Assembly (NCBI GenBank): GCA_945900785.1
Contig: CAMDJM010000018.1
Coordinates: 1-64,000 of the forward strand
Direction: 5' to 3'
DNA length: 64,000 nt
Source of the DNA: Akkermansia muciniphila
GTDB lineage: Bacteria > Verrucomicrobiota > Verrucomicrobiia > Verrucomicrobiales > V1-33
The notes beneath the pieces are model-generated. The model made no database searches, was not told where the DNA came from, and saw only the letters and a list, made by a program, of their open reading frames with translations. Position numbers and translations under genes: made by a program. Below are positions 17,883-25,612 of this stretch, piece by piece (the stretch's first letter is position 1; each line of letters begins with the position of its first letter).

Positions 17883-19191
17883 GGGTTCGCTCTGCTCAAG
17901 CGCTTCGCCAGGCCGTGGAGCGGGGTTTGAAGGAGGTGGGTTGCCATGGCGGCGGGATGGGGGAGATGGCAGGCGTAGGAAAAAACATCCATTACTAAAA
18001 TATCCTATCCCTCTTTAGCCCGTTTCGCTGGTCATGTCCAGTTCAAAGGAGTGCGGTCACAGACCGCAAAGGGGAGCACACGCGCCCTGCGTGTCGTGGA
18101 GGGCGCCCCCGCCCTCCACCTGAAAACCGCCCGGCGCAGCCGCACTTTAATTCCACCGAGTCCGGGCGGTGCCCCCCATCTCACTTCAAGACCGCTTCAG
18201 GCTCCACCGCATCCGTCACGATGCGGCGCGGATGGATTCCCGACGTTTTGCCATAGCGCCAACCGTGGCTGCACAGGGATCAATTAGCCGCTTCGCGGAA
18301 AGGTGGCAAGTCTTCCGCGCGGTGCGAAAGACGACACGTGGGGCGCGTGTGCTCCGCATTGATTGCCCTGCAGGTTGATTCACTCCGTTCACCCCTGCGG
18401 GGCTGCTCCTGCGTCGCAGTCTGTCTCCGCTGCGCTGCGGCTCACGCGGGTGCGGCGGCATGAGGGGGGAGAACAGGCGTCCCGCCTGTCCCGCCGGGTG
18501 TCCCACCCGGTGCCAGTGCCTTGGCAGGAACCCACTGCAAGGATACATGGACCGGTGCCTTGAATTCCCATAGCTCCGGCACCCGGCAGGATGCCGGGCG
18601 GGACAGCCGGGACGGCTGTTATCCCCGGCACTTGCAGCCTCCCCGGCACGGGTGAGCCAGCTCCTGCGGGCGGGCGACGTGGTAGTGTTTCTCCCTGACA
18701 AGGCGGAAATCCTCTGTCCCTGCTGCGGTCACGTCATGATTTTTTTCCACGCCCTGCGCACCCGCGCCCGGCCTCCGCCGCCGCTACCGCTACCGCCACC
18801 GCTACAGCCGCTGCTACCGGTAAACTGCTGCGCCACCGCCATCCCCGCATGAAGCAGTCACCGGCAAATCTAATTTCCGCCCAGCCGGTCCTGACGCCAT
18901 CAAAACGCGTCAGGCCCGGCTCTGGTGGATCATGCCCGGAGGCGGCGGATTTTGCGTTTTGGCCCTGGAAGTCCAGGCCCAGCCACTGCTTCCAGGCATC
19001 AGCAGAGCCCCTTCCCGGAGCCATTCGGGTGGTCAAAGGCTCCGCCCGCCCGTTCAGCCTGACCCGATGGAAGCCGAAACCGGATTTAAGAGAGGAGAAG
19101 CGCCGGGAGGCTTTACCCACTGACGCCCCGGCCACAAACCGGTCCTGAACCGGACCATGCCCAAAGGCCAACCGCGGATCGTTCAACAACC
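17883..19191. other. No convincing gene; hairpin-repeat-rich stretch
   Basis: About 1.3 kb between two cassette genes. Open frames here have low-complexity, Arg/Pro-rich translations on every strand and I support none as a gene. The stretch holds a cluster of short GC-rich hairpins (18473-18619) and a run of alternating CCG/CTA-type triplets near 18770-18830. Confidence 0.5.
18473..18619. repeat. Cluster of hairpins with a GGA/TCC triloop
   Basis: Three perfect 7-bp hairpins share the same three-base loop: ACAGGCG-TCC-CGCCTGT (18473-18489), CCGGGTG-TCC-CACCCGG (18494-18510) and ACAGCCG-GGA-CGGCTGT (18603-18619). Two more of the same design are inside 23890-23990, and a mosaic of the first two is at 8583-8604. 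They look like a REP-type family. Confidence 0.75.
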
Positions 19192-19221
19192 GTTATCATC
19201 GGGGCTGCGCCCGATGATAAC
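19192..19221 (-). terminator. Strong hairpin after the cassette genes
   Basis: GTTATCATCGGG (19192-19203), loop GCTGCG, and its exact complement (19210-19221) form a 12-bp stem 33 bases after the stop of the minus-strand gene at 19255. There is no long T run, so it may be a terminator or only an mRNA-stabilising structure. Confidence 0.45.
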
Positions 19222-19254
19222 CATGGTCATTCGGGGTTTTCGGGTGTTGGAAGC

Positions 19255-19554
19255 TCATAGTGTGCCCGCCTCGAGTTGTTCCAAGTAGATGAAATCGGGA
19301 GACCTGACGCCCGCCTCTTCACGGATTTTGACGAGCTTGGGTGACTCGAAAAAACGCCTGGCATCGTCAATGGATGTCCAGACAGAGAAATGAACAATAC
19401 GGTTGGGGTTGTTCTGATACTTGAGAACCTGATAAGACCGCTCGCCAGCCTCCCTGCGAATATCGGCAGCGCCGTCGAACACCTTCTTCCACGCAGGGTA
19501 GTCCGCGACCTCGTGGATAATGAGAACGTGCTGGATGGCTGATTGTGGGGTCAT
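19255..19554 (-). CDS. Cassette-borne ABM-like dimeric alpha-beta barrel protein
   Basis: 99 residues beginning MTPQSAIQHVLIIHEVADYP. The pattern of a first strand (HVLIIHEV), DYPAWKKVFDGAADIRREAG helix, YQVLKYQ strand, RIVHFSVWTSIDDARRFFES and a final strand FIYLEQLEAG is that of antibiotic biosynthesis monooxygenase-like ferredoxin folds (PF03992 or a relative), small enzymes or stress proteins that act as dimers. No catalytic residue is obvious. The start overlaps the stop of a small upstream reading frame (ATGA at 19554), so the two were translated together. Fold call is moderate; substrate is unknown. Confidence 0.68.
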   Translation of the reverse strand: MTPQSAIQHVLIIHEVADYPAWKKVFDGAADIRREAGERSYQVLKYQNNPNRIVHFSVWTSIDDARRFFESPKLVKIREEAGVRSPDFIYLEQLEAGTL

Positions 19555-19741
19555 TCTTCGTTGGCGTAGTAATCGGCTTCCTGGAGCGTGAAGCACTTGC
19601 GATATAGCTTCACGAACGTTCGTAGTCCTCCCACAATGATTCAATCGTGAACTCTTCAGTGATTGGTATGTATTGCTGACTGTGCACCGGAGCGTGGGTA
19701 TTCGGCTTGAGCGCAAGAAGTTCTCTAAAGCGTTGGAACAT
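19551..19741 (-). pseudogene. Small cassette gene split by a frameshift
   Basis: From the ATG at 19741 a frame encodes 43 residues (MFQRFRELLALKPNTHAP... ending EEFTIESLWEDYERS) and stops at 19610-19612. A second frame, overlapping that stop, continues with VKLYRKCFTLQEADYYANEE and stops at 19551-19553, overlapping the start of the next gene. Joined, the two make a smooth acidic protein of about 63 residues (WEDYER|VKLYRKCFTL), so one base was probably lost or gained. No family is recognised. It follows attC-like element 2 by 10 bases. Confidence 0.5.
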
Positions 19742-19750
19742 CAGTTTCTT

Positions 19751-19858
19751 GGCATTACGTCCCGGATCAGGCGACGGCGAGCACAAGACGTTGCTGGCAC
19801 GACAGATAGCCTTCGAGCCGTTGCCTGCATCCGTTTCGTATTTCGTTGGTTGTTGCGC
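19751..19858 (-). repeat. attC-like palindrome, copy 2
   Basis: Same palindrome as at 17790-17882: arms GGATCAGGC (19764-19772) and GCCTGCATCC (19823-19832) with one unpaired base. The outer core boxes are degenerate here (no clean GTTRRRY), so the copy may be inactive. It begins right after the stop of the gene at 19863. Confidence 0.6.
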
Positions 19859-19862
19859 GTGT

Positions 19863-20210
19863 TCACGATGGGAGGGCGGTCTGGGTCCAAGTCTCGTCGT
19901 GTGTTGACGGATAACTCTCGTCGGTCAGTATGCGTCGAACTCCAAATAGCCAAACCAACAGTCGTATCAGCCGTCTCTCCCGGTTGGGATCCATACAATC
20001 AAGCTCGACGATGGTAAACTCCGTCTTCACCCCTGACGGTTCAAATGCCATTCCTGCTCGTGAGCGAACGACCCTGAGGCCACGGCAACGGCAATATCTC
20101 TTCCCAAAAGAGATGCAGATGCGGTCGAGCGTGCAATGAACCAACCAGCCCAAGCCAAGTATGGCAGGAACAGCAACGACTGCGGCAATGACTATCAAAG
20201 CAGTTGGCAT
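19863..20210 (-). CDS. Cassette-borne hypothetical protein with N-terminal membrane segment
   Basis: 115 residues. The N-terminus is hydrophobic (MPTALIVIAAVVAVPAILGL), then a cysteine-containing middle (CTLDRICISFGKRYCRCRGL) and a strand-rich C-terminal part with GVKTEFTIVELDCMD. No family is recognised. It is followed directly by attC-like element 2 and preceded by element 4 (33 bases), so it has the layout of an integron cassette: one short gene plus one palindrome. Confidence 0.55.
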   Translation of the reverse strand: MPTALIVIAAVVAVPAILGLGWLVHCTLDRICISFGKRYCRCRGLRVVRSRAGMAFEPSGVKTEFTIVELDCMDPNRERRLIRLLVWLFGVRRILTDESYPSTHDETWTQTALPS

Positions 20211-20242
20211 TCTGATGTGAGTATTGCGATCGGAGATGCGGA

Positions 20243-20371
20243 GTTAGGCGAGCGCTGGCACCGCTGGGGCGGGGGTGGGGGTGGGCGTCGAAACGGGTTG
20301 GCGGGTTAAAGCTACGGAAAGCAAGGCCGACAGAGCAGCCCCAGCGGTTGTCCAGCCGCGCCTTGTTAGAC
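20243..20371 (-). repeat. attC-like palindrome, distinct type (copy 4)
   Basis: The plus strand has GCTGG-CA-CCGCTGGGGC (within 20253-20270) pairing with GCCCCAGCGG-TTGT-CCAGC (20338-20355), that is, two paired blocks with an unequal internal bulge. Outer boxes are GTTAGGC (20243-20249) and GTTAGAC (20365-20371); both fit GTTRRRY. They are direct rather than inverted, which is unusual. The right box lies four bases after the stop of the gene at 20376, the normal place for an attC site. Confidence 0.6.
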
Positions 20372-20375
20372 ATTT

Positions 20376-21041
20376 CTAGGATGCGAGATCCCATATCGGT
20401 TTTCCCAGGAACGCCGAAAGAGTGCCGACATCAGCCCGCATTCTGGTCAGGTCTCCGTGATCCACGACATTGATGCGCCGTCCATCCTCCAAAACCAGAT
20501 TCAACTCAAAACTATAGTAGGATCTATCGGAACGGGTTGAACTTAGGTATTCAGGAATCAGCTGCAACGCATGGATGTCGTCAAGTTTGGCCCGATTTTT
20601 CAGCGGCTCCGTCTCCAATAACGCATTCGGGGTCTTGCGCCCCTTCCAGAAATACCCAGTCCCTTTATCAAACACGATTGACGCCGTGCCGGAGTAAAGA
20701 AGGCAAGCTCCCAACGTCGCGACGACAATACCCGCCACGAAAAGCACTCCTTCGCGGACATGGAACGCGAATCCGCCGGAGGGAAGCTTCGTGACCGAGG
20801 CCGCCCACATCAACGCCCCCCCGATCAAGAGAACAATGAAGTAAAATAGCAGGGCTCCGGATGAGGCGCGGAATTGCAATCTGGAACCAACCATGGTCGC
20901 TTTGTGCGTTCTGAAATTATTGCCCCCACTTTTTAGCGGTGACCATTGAGTCTGCATGGCAACCGCGTCACCAATACGCGATGGATCAAAGAAACCGCGT
21001 TCGTTCGGCTGATTCACAACGATGTTAACATTCATGGGCAT
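20376..21041 (-). CDS. Cassette-borne hypothetical membrane protein
   Basis: 221 residues. A polar N-terminal 60 residues are followed by two membrane segments (ALLFYFIVLLIGGALMWA and GVLFVAGIVVATLGACLLY) and a strand-rich C-terminal domain of about 110 residues (ASIVFDKGTGYFWKG, SYYSFELNLVLEDGRRINVV), which looks like a PH-like or DUF-type beta domain on the membrane face. No named family. It starts 11 bases after attC-like element 3 and ends 5 bases before element 4, so it forms a complete cassette. Confidence 0.62.
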   Translation of the reverse strand: MPMNVNIVVNQPNERGFFDPSRIGDAVAMQTQWSPLKSGGNNFRTHKATMVGSRLQFRASSGALLFYFIVLLIGGALMWAASVTKLPSGGFAFHVREGVLFVAGIVVATLGACLLYSGTASIVFDKGTGYFWKGRKTPNALLETEPLKNRAKLDDIHALQLIPEYLSSTRSDRSYYSFELNLVLEDGRRINVVDHGDLTRMRADVGTLSAFLGKPIWDLAS

Positions 21042-21051
21042 GGATTCTTGT

Positions 21052-21144
21052 GTTTAACGCCCCGGATCAGGCGACGGCGAGCGGGAAGCGTCGATGACAC
21101 GACAGATGCCATACGAGCCGTTGCCTGCATCCGTTTTGTTCCGC
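21052..21144 (-). repeat. attC-like palindrome, copy 3
   Basis: Arms GGATCAGGC (21064-21072) and GCCTGCATCC (21123-21132) as in copies 1 and 2. The box GTTTAAC (21052-21058) fits RYYYAAC on the plus strand and reads GTTAAAC on the minus strand. It sits 15 bases after the stop of the gene at 21159. Confidence 0.65.
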
Positions 21145-21158
21145 CTTTTTGATCGTTG

Positions 21159-21524
21159 TCATAAATCGCGAAACGGGTTTCCAATTGCACGCCAAGTAAA
21201 TAGAAGCGTCGCAATATGGAATCCTGCGATTCCAATATTGCTTATCACGACAGGGTTCTTAAACGTTCCGACGGTTATAGGCGTGGTGAGTTTATAAATG
21301 ATCTGGATTATCAATAGTGCAGCGACGGACCGCGGATCTCGAAATACGAGCAAGATGGCGGATACAGCAAGGATACTCAAATAGATCGACAGAAGAATTC
21401 CACGCGCAGGCGTTGCTTCTCCGTAGCTTACCTGGGTCCATCCTGCCTGCATCATGAGACCTACGCAGACTGGAACGAGAACGGCTATGTTCAAGAGCAG
21501 TGAAAGTATGAGCATTGTATTCAT
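21159..21524 (-). CDS. Cassette-borne small polytopic membrane protein
   Basis: 121 residues with about four hydrophobic segments: MLILSLLLNIAVLVPVCVGL, GILLSIYLSILAVSAILLVF, SVAALLIIQIIYKLTTPITV and VVISNIGIAGFHIATLLFTW. It resembles small four-helix proteins of unknown function that are frequent in environmental genomes. It is the first gene of the minus-strand array. The 398 bases upstream, up to 21922, hold no gene I can support; they are AT-rich and include the divergent promoter region for the DUF429 gene. Confidence 0.6.
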   Translation of the reverse strand: MNTMLILSLLLNIAVLVPVCVGLMMQAGWTQVSYGEATPARGILLSIYLSILAVSAILLVFRDPRSVAALLIIQIIYKLTTPITVGTFKNPVVISNIGIAGFHIATLLFTWRAIGNPFRDL

Positions 21525-21922
21525 TGAAATCCTCGAGTTAATCGTCCCGAATGCGCATCAACGACTATGTTGGAAGTAGGTGCTTATTTGTTTGCCGAAT
21601 AGTCTATTATACCACCAGATCTGGTGGGATATCCATATGGGGAATTGCCTTCATTTGGCGGGTTGGCAGGGGTTAAGGGCTTGATTTCCAATGGATATGG
21701 TTTCTAACGGAACAGCATATCCAGCCCAACAGGATTTGCAAGAAATTTTAAGGGTTTCAAGGGTTTGCTGAAGGTTCAGTTTTATTGGTTTTCCGGGGTT
21801 GGCGGTTGGCTGGAAGTGACTTTTGCGTGCGGGCGGATTCCCGGATTCCGCTTTTTGATTTCTCCTGCGGAGCGTTGCCTTTTGGGTCTTGCTGTGGGGT
21901 GGATTGCGCCTTGGTTGGAGAG

Positions 21923-22765
21923 ATGCTGTATGGACTCGATTTTACTTCCCGGCCGGGCCGGCGGAAGGGGCTTACTCTGGCGGAGTCTTCACTGGAGGGG
22001 GATCGGGTGCGGGTCTCGGGAGTGCGGCGGCTGGAATGCTTTGAGGCGCTGGAGGCGGTTTGGGCGGGCGCGGGGCCCTGGGTGATGGCCTGTGATTTTC
22101 CCTTTGGTCTGCCGCGGGATTTGATCCGGTTTCTCGGGTGGCCGTCGGAGACATGGGCTGCGGTGGTGGAACACCTGGGCGCGATCCCGCGCGGGGAGCT
22201 GGAAAGCCATTTCAGGCGCTACCGGGAAGCCCATCCGGCGGGCGCGAAATATGCGCACCGGGCGACGGATCTGGCGGCCGGGAGCAGTTCTTCCATGAAG
22301 CTGGTCAACCCACCCGTGGGTCTGATGTTATACGAGGGGGCTCCCCGGCTGCTGCGGGCAGGGGTGAGCCTGCCGGGTCTCCATGCGGGGGACCCGGAGC
22401 GGATCGCCCTGGAGGGGTATCCCGGGCTGATAGCGCGTCGGGTGCTGGGGCGTGAGTCCTACAAAAATGATACCGTAAAAAAGCAGACGGAAGCGCAGCG
22501 GAACAATCGCAGACGCCTGTTGGGGGAGGCGGATCAGGTGCTGGGACTGCGGTTGGAGCTTCCGGACAGGACGGCCCGGGAAGCGGTGGAGGACCCAACG
22601 GGCGATGTGTTGGATGCGATCCTCTGTGTGCTGCAGGCGGCCTGGGCCGTGCAGCGGGCCGCAGCCAATTATGGATTACCGACCGTGGTGGATCCGCTGG
22701 AGGGCTGGATCCTGGCGGCGGGGACGGAGCCCTGCCAGGGAGCGGGGAAGGTCAGTGCCCCTTGA
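21923..22765 (+). CDS. DUF429 family protein (predicted RNase H-fold nuclease)
   Basis: 280 residues. The N-terminus has the family signature MLYGLDFTSRPGRRKGLTLA: a strand with an acidic residue then 'FTSxPxxxK', as in DUF429 (PF04250) proteins, which are predicted to have an RNase H-like fold. Further acidic residues that could complete the site are in VMACDFPFG and DPTGDVLDAILCVL. The frame extends 46 codons upstream without protein character, so I placed the start at 21923. Activity has not been established for the family, to my knowledge. The 3' end overlaps the convergent small gene. Confidence 0.75.
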   Translation: MLYGLDFTSRPGRRKGLTLAESSLEGDRVRVSGVRRLECFEALEAVWAGAGPWVMACDFPFGLPRDLIRFLGWPSETWAAVVEHLGAIPRGELESHFRRYREAHPAGAKYAHRATDLAAGSSSSMKLVNPPVGLMLYEGAPRLLRAGVSLPGLHAGDPERIALEGYPGLIARRVLGRESYKNDTVKKQTEAQRNNRRRLLGEADQVLGLRLELPDRTAREAVEDPTGDVLDAILCVLQAAWAVQRAAANYGLPTVVDPLEGWILAAGTEPCQGAGKVSAP

Positions 22766-22874
22766 TGAAATAGATGATCAGGAGCACCGGCAGGGGAATG
22801 CCCAGCAGCCAGAGCAGGATCCATCCAATTTTGCCGGACTGTTGGCGGGCGGAGAGGTTTTTGCGGGATTTCAT
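22752..22874 (-). CDS. 40-residue membrane peptide
   Basis: Starts at 22874: MKSRKNLSARQQSGKIGWIL then LWLLGIPLPVLLIIYFIKGH and stop. A basic N-terminus and one membrane helix with a 'GIPxPxLL' kink match a widespread type of tiny membrane protein annotated as hypothetical in many bacteria. Its 3' end overlaps the end of the DUF429 gene by 14 bases on the opposite strand. Basic/hydrophobic design and recognisable pattern make it likely real; function is unknown. Confidence 0.6.
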   Translation of the reverse strand: MKSRKNLSARQQSGKIGWILLWLLGIPLPVLLIIYFIKGH

Positions 22875-22917
22875 ATATTAGGGAAGGTTGGGTTTTTGAA
22901 GTGAATCCGTGGGGGGA

Positions 22918-23421
22918 TCAGGCCGGGGCGACGACTCCATGGCTGCTGGGGTTGTTGATTTCGGGTGTGGTGCCGGAGAGCTGGGCCTTGACGATTTCAT
23001 ACAAATAGCGGACGCCCTGGGTTGCGGAGTTGTCCCAGTATTCCGCCCGGAGAGGAATAACGTGGACCAGCCCAAGGGTGGGATCCTGCAACCCTTCCGG
23101 AAACCAAACCCGATAGGATTCCTTCCAAAAGGCGGTGAGGGTGGCCTGGTCCGTGACCAAATCTGCGGTGCCGATGATGGAGAGGTATTTTTGGTGATCC
23201 TTCTGAAAGGTGAGGAGGACATCCTGATCCTGACGGATTTCCTCTGTTTTGGGGCTGATGGTGCTGGTGAAGAACCATACATGGGATCCGCTGCCGGCCT
23301 GGGCGATTTCCATGGGGCGGGCATGGAGGCTGCCGGTGGAGGTATGGGTGACCAGCATGGCGGTATGGAAGGATTGGAGGAGATCCTGCACTTTGTCTGA
23401 GGCGGGCGATGGAGGGGTCAT
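22918..23421 (-). CDS. Pyridoxamine 5'-phosphate oxidase-like / general stress protein 26 family
   Basis: 167 residues from the ATG at 23421 (MTPPSPASDKVQDLLQ). The split-barrel flavin-binding fold is suggested by FHTAMLVTHTSTGSLHARPM (first strands with the conserved 'RPM'), HVWFFTSTISPKTEEI, LLTFQKDHQKYLSIIGTADL and a C-terminal aromatic strand, VIPLRAEYWDN. This is the pattern of GSP26-type proteins (PF16242), which bind FMN or FAD and are linked to general stress. A start 21 codons upstream is possible but adds an unconvincing sequence. It reads in the same direction as the 40-residue peptide gene, 43 bases upstream of it. Confidence 0.8.
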   Translation of the reverse strand: MTPPSPASDKVQDLLQSFHTAMLVTHTSTGSLHARPMEIAQAGSGSHVWFFTSTISPKTEEIRQDQDVLLTFQKDHQKYLSIIGTADLVTDQATLTAFWKESYRVWFPEGLQDPTLGLVHVIPLRAEYWDNSATQGVRYLYEIVKAQLSGTTPEINNPSSHGVVAPA

Positions 23422-23484
23422 AAGCAGTCCTGGTGGGAGTTGGGTCACGGCGGGGAATCCCGCGCCGTGATTCTTTTGCTGCAT

Positions 23485-24127
23485 GGGGTATGCCCTGCGG
23501 CTCTTACGGGGAAAAGTGTGTCAGGACTGGTAAAACAACAGGCGTTTTGCCGGGAAGGTCCATGGCGCGTGTGGCAGAATGCAGGGCGGGGATTTTCCAT
23601 CCGTTCCTGCTTTGGAACCGGTAAAAGCGTTGCCCGGCAGGAGGCCGTCCCGGCCATATCAGCCGGTGGTTGAGCGCCAGTGACACCACCGGAAAACATT
23701 CATCACGATGGCCGCTCCAGCGGCTTTGGAGCGCGGATGGCTTGCCTCCGCTTTCCCGAAGGCAGCTTGCTGCCGTTTTCGGTGGGGCTGCGCGCGAAGG
23801 GGGAAACGCCCCCCGTCGGTCCGCGGGGCAAGCCCCGCTGGCGAAAGCGGAGACAAGCCGTCCGCACTCCAAAACCGGGCCGCTGCCGCTTAATTCTACT
23901 TTGTTAAATTGGGGAATCAGCGGGCTGGAAGCCCGCTGGCCGCACAGGCTGGAAGCCTGCGCCACGGGGAACTTAACAAAGTAGAATTAAAAGTGCGGAT
24001 GGCTTGCCGGTCGCCTTGGCATTTGGCGGTCTCCAGGATCACTGATCCCGGAGAGATCCCAGCAGATAGCCGCTGTCAAGCCTCCGGCTTGAATGCCGCA
24101 AATGGGTTCATCCATTTTCCCGGCAGG
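23485..24127. other. Gene-free repeat stretch
   Basis: No gene is supported in these 640 bases. The stretch contains GC-rich direct and inverted repeats, including 'GCGGATGGCTTGCC' twice (about 23735 and 23995) around the palindromic element at 23890-23990. Confidence 0.55.
23890..23990. mobile_element. MITE-like element with 18-bp terminal inverted repeats
   Basis: TTAATTCTACTTTGTTAA (23890-23907) recurs as its exact complement at 23973-23990. The 65 bases between hold two hairpins with GGA loops: CAGCGGGCT-GGA-AGCCCGCTG (23918-23938) and CAGGCT-GGA-AGCCTG (23945-23959). AT-rich ends on a GC-rich core are typical of a miniature mobile element. I see no clear target duplication and no transposase. 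Confidence 0.5.
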
Positions 24128-24811
24128 TCAGGATGTCTGAGGCTCAGATTCCGGGCTTGGCTCAACTTCCGGGGTTTCATCCGGCTCAGGCTCAGGTTCT
24201 GGCTCAGGCGCAGGTTCGCTGCTGGCTTGGGGAGCGGCGGTGGCTTCAACGGCAGCAGGCTCAGCCGCAGGGGGTTCCAGGCTGGGGGGCCCGGCTGGTT
24301 TTTCCCCGCTGAGGAGGCGGGAGACTTCCTTTTGGACTTCCTCGATCTGGGCGAGCTTCAGCTCTGGGTCGCGGATGATGTAGACCTCGCCGCTTTTCGG
24401 GTGCTCGTAGACGAGGAAGGTATCGTCCCCGGTTTCGCGGGTGCCGGTTTGCTTGAGTTGTTTTTTCCGCTCCAGCATGACGGCCAGAATGTAGCGGGTG
24501 TTTTCGGTGAGGATGGAGTCTTCCTCAATGAGACGGCGCAGCAGGACTTCGGCGGATTCCTTTTCCGCGATTTCCGGGCGGCTTTCGGTCTTCACGCCTT
24601 CGTATTCGCTGCGCCAGACGGAGAAGGCAAGTCCCAGCCCGGGCTCCACCTCGGGCCAGGCTGCGAGGGAATAATCCCGGCGGAGGAGTTCACCGCTTTT
24701 TGGATCCTCCACCAGCACGGTCATAAAAACGTCTCCGTCCCTGAAGGGTTGGGCCGTGTGGGAGCAGGCGTGAGCCCTTGAGCGGATGTTCCAGTTTTCG
24801 TTGATAGCCAT
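24128..24811 (-). CDS. Conserved hypothetical protein with Pro/Glu-rich tail
   Basis: 227 residues from the ATG at 24811 (MAINENWNIRSRAHACSHTA). The N-terminal part, 'WNIRSRAHACSHTAQPFRDG' followed by VFMTVLVEDPKSGELLRRDY, resembles a PVC-specific family with a single Cys and a beta-rich core. A helical middle (ESAEVLLRRLIEEDSILTEN) follows, then DDTFLVYEHPKSGEVYIIRD, and a disordered tail of Pro, Glu, Ala and Ser (about residues 165-227; 'EPEPEPEPEP'). No enzyme motif is visible. The start was chosen because the upstream 49 codons lack protein character. Confidence 0.68.
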   Translation of the reverse strand: MAINENWNIRSRAHACSHTAQPFRDGDVFMTVLVEDPKSGELLRRDYSLAAWPEVEPGLGLAFSVWRSEYEGVKTESRPEIAEKESAEVLLRRLIEEDSILTENTRYILAVMLERKKQLKQTGTRETGDDTFLVYEHPKSGEVYIIRDPELKLAQIEEVQKEVSRLLSGEKPAGPPSLEPPAAEPAAVEATAAPQASSEPAPEPEPEPEPDETPEVEPSPESEPQTS

Positions 24812-24967
24812 GTAAAAGACCGGGCCCACCGGATGAGGCGGGCAGGGGAAGGGCCTGTAAGCCAAGTGCGGTTTCATCTCAAGCCGTTTCGCGGAAGGCG
24901 CGATCAGGAGCATCAGGACGCTCCTTTCCCGCTTGCCCGTTTCCTTCCAACCGCCCATCCTGCTTGG

Positions 24968-25456
24968 ATGAAACCCTGGCTACTGAGCCTCATTGTGATT
25001 GGCCTCTGCGCGGGAACGTTTGGTTGGCTGGTCCGGAAAAAAGTCATCCCTCAATTTCTGGCCAGCGCGAATGCGGAGTGCGTTGCGGACTGGCATGCGG
25101 CCTTGACGGAGTGCCGGCAGGAAACCGGATCCTGGCCGGATCTGGCTGATATTCCCGATTTCGAGGATCGGGTTTTTGTCGTCAAGTCCAGCAATGGCCG
25201 CCGGGTGGATCGCGGTTACATGACCGGCCGGCCGTGGAATTACAGCAATGGGGTGCTGCTGGATGCCTACAATCAACCGATGCGGATCGCCCAGGCGGGT
25301 GGGCAGGTGGTGGTGTCCAGTTCAGGGGCCAACCGGGTCTGGGGCGATGCGGACGATGTCACCTCCGACCAGGTGCAGGAGCGCTATCAGCCGATCACGC
25401 TGGCTGATGCGCGCGCCGCCGCCGAAGCCGAAATTCTGCGCAAAAAGAAAAAGTAG
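24968..25456 (+). CDS. Pseudopilin-like (GspG-like) membrane-anchored protein
   Basis: 162 residues. One N-terminal membrane helix (MKPWLLSLIVIGLCAGTFGW) is followed by a small soluble domain whose C-terminal part, LLDAYNQPMRIAQAGGQVVV then SSGANRVWGDADDVTSDQVQ, resembles the calcium-binding C-terminal loop of type II secretion major pseudopilins ('D.wG.py.....g..v.S.G.Dg..gt.DDi'). There is no canonical type IV prepilin cleavage motif (no Phe/Glu after a Gly), so it may be an anchored relative rather than a true pilin. It is divergent from the 24128 gene and 156 bases before the GT39-like gene. Confidence 0.6.
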   Translation: MKPWLLSLIVIGLCAGTFGWLVRKKVIPQFLASANAECVADWHAALTECRQETGSWPDLADIPDFEDRVFVVKSSNGRRVDRGYMTGRPWNYSNGVLLDAYNQPMRIAQAGGQVVVSSSGANRVWGDADDVTSDQVQERYQPITLADARAAAEAEILRKKKK

Positions 25457-25612
25457 GGCGTTCCCGGCGGGCCGTGGAGGATCCGGCCCGGTTTGAGAGG
25501 GTGGGCTTTATCCGGGACTGGATGAGCCGGGCAATGCCCAGGTGCTGTGGCGCATGGTGGTGCCTGCGGTTCCCGCTGGCGGGTCGGTTCAAGCACGGTA
25601 GTAACTGCCAAA

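Noticed and set aside
18734-19189. Minus-strand frame of 151 codons and the opposing frame at 18849-19148
   Set aside because: Low-complexity Ala/Val and Arg/Pro content from triplet repeats; no start signal and no protein character.
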